Origin: Maricaulaceae bacterium EIL42A08
Lineage (GTDB): Bacteria; Pseudomonadota; Alphaproteobacteria; Caulobacterales; Maricaulaceae
Direction: 5' to 3'
Assembly (NCBI GenBank): GCA_024178355.1
Contig: JAMZNZ010000006.1
Coordinates: forward strand, 124,001 to 188,000
Length of the DNA stretch: 64,000 bases
Position numbers and translations under genes: made by a program. The notes beneath the pieces are model-generated. The model had not been told where the DNA came from and searched no databases. It saw nothing but the letters and a program-made list of their open reading frames with translations. Shown here piece after piece: positions 57,615 through 64,000 of this stretch; the stretch's first letter is position 1, and each line of letters begins with the position of its first letter.

Positions 57615-57626
57615 AGATTTAAATCT
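57615..57626. promoter_or_regulatory. Palindrome upstream of the dehydrogenase-like gene
   Basis: AGATTTAAATCT, a perfect 12-base palindrome ending 17 bases before the ATG. Next to it CTCAGAAAATGAG is a weak hairpin. Possibly an operator or ribosome-site occluder. Confidence 0.3.
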
Positions 57627-57643
57627 CAGAAAATGAGGTTCTC

Positions 57644-59410
57644 ATGGCCAACGCTACATCAAGACATCCAGACGTTTCCGCTGAAACAGTTGCAATGGTT
57701 AACGAGATCCCTGAACGCGTCATTCCCTTGATGGAGGGTGAGGGGGCTGACCGCATATTCCTGCTGACAACAAAGCGACGGGGTGATCAGGCCTACGCGG
57801 CCACATCCGTACATGGCCCGATGATGCGCGCCTCTGGCGGCGCAGCGCTTGTTCAGGCGCGTAAGGAAATGAACGTGAACGACATCTGCCTGTGCCTCCA
57901 GCGGGTCACGCGCGACCGCGTCCAGCAGGCCACCAGGGGCTTCAGGAATCGCTTTCAGGTCATGGCAGAGTTGAATTCTGCGCTTGATTATTTTGGGGAG
58001 TTCTACGTCGCTTACTGCGTGATCCACGCCAATTATGGCCCGAGCAAGGATATGACAATTTTTGTCGGGGGTGATTGCCATCGCGACTTCCAGTCCCTCG
58101 GCAGCATATTGGGCCGGGTGAAGAACCTCTCCGTTGCAATGTTGCGCAAGGCGGTAACGGTCTTTCCTGAAATCGGGACGCTCCACGGTGGAAAGAAGGG
58201 CGAGTGGGCGGTCGTCACCCGCGAAGGGCGCCCGGTTATCGGGCTGTCGGATGAAGCCACCGTCGCGCTTGGGTCGCTCATAATTGCTGAGGGAATGCGC
58301 TTTCTCAATCGCTTGCGGCTTGAGCACGCGGTTGTGGACGGCGTGCTTGGCGCTATTAGCGATTTCGAAGACCGCAACTACGCACGGTCCGATACAGCGT
58401 CACCCGACATGCTGTCTGGCAAATACTGGAAGCCGCTGATTGATGCGTGGCATGCGCGCGGTCATCCTCTGGAAATGGTGACCTGCCTTCCATCGGACCA
58501 TCCACACCACGGTCCCAAAGAAGAATCCAATGGACCAACAGCGCGAGGTGCTGTCATTACCCTGATTGAATTGATTGAGCGACGTTGGGGTAAGGGTGTT
58601 GACCGCAAGCATGTGCATATCCTGATCGAGGGCCTTGGCGGGGTCAGTGGTGTCGCGCTCGATCTGCTGGAAAAGTCCGGTTTCAACATGGCAAATATCT
58701 ACGGCTTTGATGTGAAGCCGGAGACAGTTGCAAGTGTTCAAAGTCGCTATCCCGAAGCGCGCTTTACAACAATGAGCGGTAACGACTTCTATGAGGCTTC
58801 AAACCTCTCCGAGCTTGCAAATGCCGCTAAAGGCAAACCGCTCGTCTGGTTCAACAACGGACCGGGAGACAAGGCGAAACCTGGCCATGTAGAGGCTCTG
58901 CTTGACGCGGGCGTCGAGATTTTTTCCGGGGCTGCAAACAATCTCCTTCAGGTCGCAACACAGGATGCATCGCTTGAGGCCATCTATAAGGCGGGTGCGT
59001 GGTACTGGCCGGATGAGGTCACGAGTGGTGGAGGATGGACCCTGGCCGTTGTGGATGTCGTAAACCGCAGCCGAGGCCAGACCAGCGACAACGACGAGAC
59101 GTCTAGTCTGATCAATGAGGTGATTGCCACGGCAAACCTCAACATCATCGACGAGACATTCGAGCGTGTTGGCTCCAAACCTGATGCCGATGGCCGCTAT
59201 GTTGTCGATAGCGCTGAGCTTCATTCACAGGTCAAGCAACTGATTGATGCGCGGGTTCAGACAGCTCACGATATGGAAGACGACGAGCTGGATGGTAAAG
59301 TCATCGCCGCCAATGCGGACACGGGGCGTTGGAATCTCGTGTCCAGTCCCCGCCCCGCGATCAAGGACCAGGTCAAAAAAGCGCTCGCGCAGTTCTCCGG
59401 CCAGAGCTAG
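57644..59410 (+). CDS. Divergent Glu/Leu/Phe/Val dehydrogenase-like protein of unknown function
   Basis: 588 residues, no signal or membrane segment. The C-terminal half reads as an amino-acid dehydrogenase NAD domain: SNGPTARGAVITLIELIE, then GLGGVSGVALDLLEKSGFNMANIYGFD (dinucleotide fold), then FSGAANNLL and GAWYWPDEVTSGGGWTLAV, which correspond to the AGAANNQL and YAPDYVVNAGG motifs of leucine/phenylalanine dehydrogenases. The first 230 residues do not show the GGGK catalytic lysine motif or the EDVG aspartate of that family, so catalysis is uncertain. About 200 residues longer than LeuDH. Flanked by divergent mdh and convergent zapE; no operon. Confidence 0.8.
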   Translation: MANATSRHPDVSAETVAMVNEIPERVIPLMEGEGADRIFLLTTKRRGDQAYAATSVHGPMMRASGGAALVQARKEMNVNDICLCLQRVTRDRVQQATRGFRNRFQVMAELNSALDYFGEFYVAYCVIHANYGPSKDMTIFVGGDCHRDFQSLGSILGRVKNLSVAMLRKAVTVFPEIGTLHGGKKGEWAVVTREGRPVIGLSDEATVALGSLIIAEGMRFLNRLRLEHAVVDGVLGAISDFEDRNYARSDTASPDMLSGKYWKPLIDAWHARGHPLEMVTCLPSDHPHHGPKEESNGPTARGAVITLIELIERRWGKGVDRKHVHILIEGLGGVSGVALDLLEKSGFNMANIYGFDVKPETVASVQSRYPEARFTTMSGNDFYEASNLSELANAAKGKPLVWFNNGPGDKAKPGHVEALLDAGVEIFSGAANNLLQVATQDASLEAIYKAGAWYWPDEVTSGGGWTLAVVDVVNRSRGQTSDNDETSSLINEVIATANLNIIDETFERVGSKPDADGRYVVDSAELHSQVKQLIDARVQTAHDMEDDELDGKVIAANADTGRWNLVSSPRPAIKDQVKKALAQFSGQS

Positions 59411-60534
59411 AGCGGGCGATCGGCGCTAGACATCTGGGCGGGCGAGGACGCAATCGCATCTTTGCGCTCGGCCGCGAGATAATCATGGCTGCGCATTTCC
59501 ATCAGACGACTGGCGGTGCGCTGGAATTCAAAGGCGTAGTCGCCGTCGGTGTAGAGGCTGTCGGGCTCCGCCGCGGCGCTCATCACCAGCTTGGTCTTCA
59601 CCTCGTATAGCGCATCAATCAAGGTGCCGAAGCGCTTGGCCTGATCGCGCTTGTCGGGGGTGAGCAGCGGCGTGTGATCGATCAGGATCGTGTGGAAGCG
59701 TTCAGCCAGCGCCAAGTAATCGGCTGGCCCCAGCGGGCGAGCGCACAACTCCTCAAACTCGAAGCGGGCCACACCAGCGGCCTCACGGGTCACGTCCAGC
59801 ACCCGCCCTTTTACCGTGATGGATGTCGTGCGAGCCTTGGCCCCCATGGTCAGGCGTTCAAAGGCGGCGTTCATGGCCGCATCGGCGTCCGCGCCCAGCG
59901 GGGTGTAGTAGACCGGACCTGCTTCCAGCCGCTCCAACCGGTAATCGCGCCCGCTATCAAGCTCATATAGCGACATGCGCGCCTTGATCATATCAATGAA
60001 GGGCTCAAAAAGCTGCCGGTTGAGGCCGTTCTTGTAGAGCTCGTCCGGGTGGCGATTGGATGTGGCGACCATCACAACCCCCTCGGCGAACAGGCCTTCA
60101 AACAGGCGGCCGAGGATCATCGCATCGCCTACATCGGTGACCTGAAGCTCGTCAAAGCATAGCAGGCGGGCCTCCCTCGCGATGGCCTGTGCCACCCGCG
60201 GCAGCGGATCACGATCCTTCTTTGCGCGCTCCTCGGTGATGCGGGTCTGCACTTCCTGAAGGAATTGATGGAAGTGGACCCGGCGCTTGTGCTCCACCGG
60301 CGCGGTCTCAAAAAAGAGATCCATCATCAGCGACTTTCCGGTGCCCACCCCGCCATAGAGATAGACCCCCACTGGCGACCGCTCACGGCGACCGAACAGG
60401 CCGCGCTTGCCGCCCTTCCATTGCTCCAGATTCTTCCAAAGATGGGTGAGCAGGTCAGCAGCCCGCGCCTGAGCGGCATCGGGCTGGAGCCGACCTTCAT
60501 CAATGCCACCCTGCAGCGCCTCGTTCGGCGTCAT
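59407..60534 (-). CDS. zapE: Cell-division ATPase ZapE (AFG1-like)
   Basis: 375 residues from ATG 60532-60534; a GTG four codons further out is possible. AAA-like P-loop GGVGTGKSLMMDLFF, Walker B RLLCFDELQVTD, sensor VMVATSNRHP. ZapE/AFG1 proteins associate with the Z-ring and with membrane protein turnover (established in E. coli and yeast). The stop overlaps the dehydrogenase-like gene stop by four bases. Confidence 0.94.
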   Translation of the reverse strand: MTPNEALQGGIDEGRLQPDAAQARAADLLTHLWKNLEQWKGGKRGLFGRRERSPVGVYLYGGVGTGKSLMMDLFFETAPVEHKRRVHFHQFLQEVQTRITEERAKKDRDPLPRVAQAIAREARLLCFDELQVTDVGDAMILGRLFEGLFAEGVVMVATSNRHPDELYKNGLNRQLFEPFIDMIKARMSLYELDSGRDYRLERLEAGPVYYTPLGADADAAMNAAFERLTMGAKARTTSITVKGRVLDVTREAAGVARFEFEELCARPLGPADYLALAERFHTILIDHTPLLTPDKRDQAKRFGTLIDALYEVKTKLVMSAAAEPDSLYTDGDYAFEFQRTASRLMEMRSHDYLAAERKDAIASSPAQMSSADRPL

Positions 60535-60626
60535 CAAAGCCCCCACACCAACACCGCTGCGCCCAGAAGCCCGAAGGCGAGCACAGCAGCAATAATCAGG
60601 GACACAGGGCGTTCAATCCGTCGCAT
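60534..60626 (-). CDS. 30-residue single-pass membrane peptide upstream of zapE
   Basis: MRRIERPVSLIIAAVLAFG... : two Arg-rich residues then one continuous hydrophobic helix, ending LVWGL. Its TGA overlaps the zapE ATG (TGATG), so it is coupled. No strong ribosome site. Small membrane proteins are common next to division genes; there is no known name for this one. Coding status is inference. Confidence 0.5.
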   Translation of the reverse strand: MRRIERPVSLIIAAVLAFGLLGAAVLVWGL

Positions 60627-60773
60627 GAAAGGTGTTTAGCGTGAGCCGGGGTGAGGGGGGAAGGGTTTGGCGATCAAGTAAACAGCCTCCACACACGCAT
60701 ATCTTTGGTTGTTGTCGCTTATGAAATCGTCATTAATGTTGAGCGTACTGGTTTTCAGTTTCCTTGAAATTTG

Positions 60774-61436
60774 ATGGCAAAATTATATCGCTTCCAGCAC
60801 CAGTCGTTCCGACTGAATCTTCGTGCATACCAACGGCCCCTTAAACCCGTGCGGCGGCTTGGTGGGCGCCCGGTCACATCGCCGGTTCAGTCACCCTATC
60901 AACCGATACTCGAAGAGCTTGTTGCTGCAGGTTTATCACCTGATCAGGCTGTCCGCACATTGTGGCTCGCGCTAAACGACTCGATTCCTGACTATTCAAG
61001 AAAAATGATTCCTGACCGAGTTCGGATGATCATGCGTGTTCTCGGGTGGACGTGGCGTGTTCCGGTTCTCGTGACAATCGCGGTTCTGGCCCTGCGCGGC
61101 TTCGAGCCGCATTTGCTCTTTGGAGGCCTAGCGTCAGCCAGTTTGTGGTTGGCAGTTTTTGCGGGCATCAATCTGGCTGGAACCTATTTCTACATGCACT
61201 CATGCCACCTGGAATTTGGCTCAGTCTGGCTTGTAGCCAAGGCCGGTTTCGTGAGACGCCGGCGCACTCCGATCAATTGGCGTGGGGCGATGAAGTGGGT
61301 AGGTCGACAGCCAGACCCGTGGCGGGTGGCTGCCTACCTTCAGCTTGGACCACTGCTTCTGCAGTGTGCTTTCGGGAGCGTTGCGTTTGCCGGTCTGGCT
61401 CTTTGGTCACTCGTGAGGTTTGTCTCAGCGCTATGA
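60774..61436 (+). CDS. Unknown membrane protein
   Basis: 220 residues from ATG 60774. A basic N-terminus (LRAYQRPLKPVRRLGGRP) precedes a helical linker and about four hydrophobic segments (residues 95-110, 118-140, 180-196 and 197-215). The N-terminal 90 residues use more AT-rich codons than the region average. A 17-codon frame (60721-60774) ends in TGATG over its start. Ends four bases from the convergent mmsA stop. Family not recognised. Confidence 0.65.
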   Translation: MAKLYRFQHQSFRLNLRAYQRPLKPVRRLGGRPVTSPVQSPYQPILEELVAAGLSPDQAVRTLWLALNDSIPDYSRKMIPDRVRMIMRVLGWTWRVPVLVTIAVLALRGFEPHLLFGGLASASLWLAVFAGINLAGTYFYMHSCHLEFGSVWLVAKAGFVRRRRTPINWRGAMKWVGRQPDPWRVAAYLQLGPLLLQCAFGSVAFAGLALWSLVRFVSAL

Positions 61437-61439
61437 GCC

Positions 61440-62945
61440 CTACTGCATCGTCGGAATGATAAACGCCTGATCGGCCACCTCGCCGGACGGCCAGCGGCTG
61501 GTGACGGTCTTGATCTTGGTGAAGAAGCGCACGCCTTCAAAGCCGTGCTGGTTGCTGTCACCAAAGGCCGAGCGCTTCCAGCCACCGAAGGTGTGGTAGG
61601 CCACCGGCACCGGGATCGGCACGTTCACGCCGACCATGCCCACATTGACCTTTGACGCAAACTCGCGGGCGGCGAGGCCATTTCGGGTGAAGATCGCAAC
61701 GCCATTGCCATACTGGTGGTTGGAGGCGAGCGCGGCGGCCTCTTCCAGCTCGTTGGCGCGCACGATCTGCAGTACCGGGCCGAAGATCTCCTCGCGATAG
61801 CTCTGCATGTCGGCGGTGACATTGTCGAACAGGGACGGGCCGATGAAGTAGCCGTTCTCCAGACCCTGAAGCTTCAGGCCGCGGCCATCCTTGATCAGGG
61901 TTGCGCCTTCGTCGACGCCCATCTGGATATAGCTTTCCACCTTCTCCTTGTGGGCCTGGCTGACCACCGGGCCATAGATAGCGTCGGGGTCGTGGGAGTG
62001 GCCGGGCACCAGATTTTCAATCTCCGGCAGCAGCTTTTCGATCAGGCGTTCAGCGGTGCCTTCGCCCACCGGAACCGCCACGGGCAGTGCCATGCAGCGT
62101 TCGCCGGCCGAGCCATAGGCGGACCCGACCAGATCCTTCACGACTTGATCCATGTCGGCGTCTGGCATGATCACGCCGTGGTTTTTCGCTCCGCCCATGG
62201 CTTGCACGCGCTTGGCGTTCGCCGTGCCGCGTGAGTAGACATAGTGGGCAATGTCGGACGACCCGACGAAGCTGACAGCCTTGATGTCGTCATTGTCCAG
62301 TATGGCGTCGACAGCTTCCTTGTCGCCGTGGACGACATTCAGAACGCCTTCAGGCAGACCGGCTTCCAGCATCAGCTCAGCCAGGCGCACCGGCACGCTC
62401 GGGTCCTTCTCGGACGGCTTCAGGATGACCGCATTGCCGCAGGCCAGCGCCACGCCGAACATCCACATCGGGATCATGGCCGGGAAGTTGAACGGGGTGA
62501 TGGCGGCCACAACGCCGAGCGGCTGGCGCATGGAGTAGACGTCAATGCCCGGGCCGGCCCCTTCCGTGAACTCACCCTTGAGCAGGTGCGGGATGCCACA
62601 GGCAAACTCGATCACTTCCATGCCGCGCTGGATGTCGCCTTTGGCGTCAGCGACGACCTTGCCGTGCTCGATGGAGAGCAGGCGGGCCAGCTCGTCCATG
62701 TTTTCCTCAAGCAGCTGCTTGAACTTGAACATGACGCGGGCGCGGCGTTGAGGGTTCACCTGGGCCCAGGCGACCTGCGCATTTTTGGCGATTTCAATCG
62801 CCTGATCCATCTCTGACTTGCTGGCCAGCGATACCTTGGCCTGAACCTCACCGGTGTTGGGGTCGTAGATGTCACCGAAGCGACCAGACGTGCCAGGAGC
62901 GGCCTTGCCATTGATAAAGTGGTGGACGTCACGCTGTGCGGTCAT
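61440..62945 (-). CDS. mmsA: Methylmalonate-semialdehyde dehydrogenase (CoA-acylating)
   Basis: 501 residues from ATG 62943-62945 with GGAGGA just before it; a longer frame to 63023 lacks homology. FNFPAMIPMWMF, KPSEKDPS and GSAGERCMALPVAV with the catalytic Cys; PFNFP and GGAKNHGVI are diagnostic of MmsA. Converts methylmalonate semialdehyde to propionyl-CoA in valine and inositol catabolism. The usual partner mmsB (3-hydroxyisobutyrate dehydrogenase) is not adjacent. Confidence 0.96.
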   Translation of the reverse strand: MTAQRDVHHFINGKAAPGTSGRFGDIYDPNTGEVQAKVSLASKSEMDQAIEIAKNAQVAWAQVNPQRRARVMFKFKQLLEENMDELARLLSIEHGKVVADAKGDIQRGMEVIEFACGIPHLLKGEFTEGAGPGIDVYSMRQPLGVVAAITPFNFPAMIPMWMFGVALACGNAVILKPSEKDPSVPVRLAELMLEAGLPEGVLNVVHGDKEAVDAILDNDDIKAVSFVGSSDIAHYVYSRGTANAKRVQAMGGAKNHGVIMPDADMDQVVKDLVGSAYGSAGERCMALPVAVPVGEGTAERLIEKLLPEIENLVPGHSHDPDAIYGPVVSQAHKEKVESYIQMGVDEGATLIKDGRGLKLQGLENGYFIGPSLFDNVTADMQSYREEIFGPVLQIVRANELEEAAALASNHQYGNGVAIFTRNGLAAREFASKVNVGMVGVNVPIPVPVAYHTFGGWKRSAFGDSNQHGFEGVRFFTKIKTVTSRWPSGEVADQAFIIPTMQ

Positions 62946-63063
62946 GGGGATCCTCCGCAAGAACTTATAGGGCGCACCAACGGCGCGTTTTTCATTTGTC
63001 GAGGGGTGTAGCGGGCTGGACACTCAGTGTCGAGATGCCCGGCCTGTGCCGCTCAGTCGACGC

Positions 63064-63405
63064 TCAGTTCCGGGTCAGCTGGACGACGTCCCCACCGGGC
63101 GTCTGGCCCTGCCAGACACGATCTTCGAGCGTTGCGGTGACAAGCGTCTCGCCAGCGCCATCAACCAGCGTCAGCGTTTGTGTCTCATACGCAAAGTTCC
63201 ACAAGGCCAGGGCGTCCAGGCCCGCCGGGCAGCCCGGGCTTGCGAACGCAAAGCCGGACACCGCATCGCCCTCGACATTGGCTTCAGGAAGGCTGGGCAG
63301 GCTGTCCTGCAGGCGGACCGTGCAGCTGGAGACCCCCTCAATCTGATAGCGGCCAGCCGGATCAGCGTCCTGAACAAGGATGAGGGCGGCAAGAAGGCTG
63401 ATCAT
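63064..63405 (-). CDS. AprI/Inh-like protease inhibitor domain protein
   Basis: 113 residues with a short signal (MISLLAALILVQDA). AGRYQIEGVSSCTVRL, ASPGCPAGLDALALWNF and LVDGAGETLVTATL follow the alkaline-protease-inhibitor / Omp19 pattern (PF02974): an eight-stranded barrel with one disulphide (Cys28-Cys59). Such periplasmic proteins inhibit serralysin-type proteases; no protease is adjacent. Confidence 0.68.
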   Translation of the reverse strand: MISLLAALILVQDADPAGRYQIEGVSSCTVRLQDSLPSLPEANVEGDAVSGFAFASPGCPAGLDALALWNFAYETQTLTLVDGAGETLVTATLEDRVWQGQTPGGDVVQLTRN

Positions 63406-63472
63406 TGAAGCGGCTCCAAGTGAGACCCTTCCTGCCTAGGCGGTCTGTTACCGCTTGTCGAGGCGCGCGGGC

Positions 63473-64000
63473 TTAAAAGCCGTACGCGATCTGGGCGTAG
63501 CCGAACAGCGTCGTGCCATCAGATGGCGCGTCGGGCACGTCGCGGGCAAAGCCATCCATGAACAGGGCCGACGCGCCGAATTCAAATTCCAACCCGTCAG
63601 GGCCAGGCCGCCAGCGCAGGCGTCCGTCAATCATGGTGCCAAGGAACTGACCCGACTGGCCGCTCGGATCCCGCCGCCGGGCGATGACCCAGCTATCGGT
63701 TGCGCTGGCCAGGCTGGGGGCCGACAGCTTCAGCCAGAAATCTGTGTTCGCGGTTGGCTCGCCGGAAAAGCGAACACCGGGGACCGACAGGTTGGCGGGC
63801 GTCAGTGGCCCGTGCAGGCTGGTATTGTTCAGGTCTGTACGCCGACCGCCAAAAAGGCGCTCATACTGATCAAAGCGGCCATCATTGGGGTCTTCATCAC
63901 CGCTTGCATAGTAGTATTCAGCCCCGACGCGCAGCCGCCAGGGCGTGTCGAACGTATAGCCCAGCTTTGCGAGCAGCATGCCGGCGGCAACATCCAGATC
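63473..64000 (-). CDS. Alginate-export-type porin (partial, runs off the right edge)
   Basis: Frame open from the stop at 63473 to base 64000, at least 175 residues. Strand pairs KLGYTFDTPWRLRVGAEYYYASGDEDPNDGRFDQYERLFGGRR, then FWLKLSAPSLASATDSW and a final Phe (YAQIAYGF), typical of the AlgE/alginate_exp outer-membrane barrel (PF13372). The ASGD.(N/D)PND motif is characteristic. The N-terminus lies right of the window. Confidence 0.82.
   Translation of the reverse strand, partial: DLDVAAGMLLAKLGYTFDTPWRLRVGAEYYYASGDEDPNDGRFDQYERLFGGRRTDLNNTSLHGPLTPANLSVPGVRFSGEPTANTDFWLKLSAPSLASATDSWVIARRRDPSGQSGQFLGTMIDGRLRWRPGPDGLEFEFGASALFMDGFARDVPDAPSDGTTLFGYAQIAYGF

Overview
The window reads as a chromosomal segment of a high-GC alphaproteobacterium of the Caulobacterales/Maricaulales/Hyphomonadales type (inference; no rRNA gene is present to place it). 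The support is a DivL-like kinase with tyrosine at the phospho-acceptor site, the chvI-chvG / PTS (EIIA-Man, HPr) / ahcY neighbourhood, acnA divergent from ccmABCDG, an rsmB-rpe-heparinase-purH run, many small lipoproteins, and secreted starch-degrading enzymes. The segment is mostly vertically inherited housekeeping DNA. I see no tRNA, rRNA, CRISPR array, insertion sequence, integrase or prophage gene.

Layout. 1-7.2 kb: edge-truncated beta-helix lipoprotein, a membrane protein, acetyl-CoA synthetase, a TerB-like protein, a creatininase-family amidohydrolase, a lipoprotein, a YciI/Rieske pair and a DUF6065 protein. 7.4-19 kb: rlmN, rsmB, rpe, a heparinase II/III-like protein, a WbpM/CapD-type nucleotide-sugar dehydratase, purH, two tandem dienelactone-hydrolase-like proteins (the first broken by a stop codon) and a molybdopterin-fold lipoprotein. 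19-23.3 kb: alanine/glycine:cation symporter, heme-dependent oxidative N-demethylase-like protein, VanZ-like protein, bioB. 23.3-36.4 kb: the regulatory block, with DivL and a coupled small protein, three lipoproteins with a TonB-C-like fold, ahcY, a membrane protein with a long acidic tail, HPr, EIIA-Man, ChvG, ChvI and a conserved-looking 567-residue protein. 36.5-46.4 kb: aconitase, cytochrome c maturation ccmABCDG, a MarR regulator with a histone-H1-like tail, a Nudix hydrolase, a bifunctional penicillin-binding protein and a FliL-like periplasmic protein. 46.5-53 kb: MipA-like outer membrane protein and a starch/maltodextrin cluster (GH13 amylase divergent from GH97 alpha-glucosidase and a CBM20-like esterase). 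53-64 kb: asd, a frameshifted histidine kinase, a membrane protein, mdh, a divergent amino-acid-dehydrogenase-like protein, zapE, a membrane protein, mmsA, an AprI/Inh-like inhibitor and an edge-truncated alginate-export-type porin.

How the genes fit together. Central carbon metabolism (acs, acn, mdh, mmsA, rpe), one-carbon and purine metabolism (ahcY, purH), c-type cytochrome assembly and envelope biogenesis (PBP, WbpM-like, heparinase-like) sit beside two master regulators, ChvG-ChvI and DivL. Extracellular glycan use is shown by the amylase/GH97/esterase cluster. Several intergenic gaps are filled by two classes of dispersed palindromic repeat (REP-like); the only gene-free stretch over 300 bases (53025-53335) is made of these.

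Most worth a second look: the 588-residue dehydrogenase-like protein at 57644; three tandem 10-bp direct repeats in front of chvI; the missing hprK between chvG and the EIIA-Man gene; the DivL-type Tyr595 with a translationally coupled unknown partner; a nonsense codon just before a catalytic His (17410) and a one-base frameshift in a histidine kinase (54677); and several unusual appended or inserted domains.
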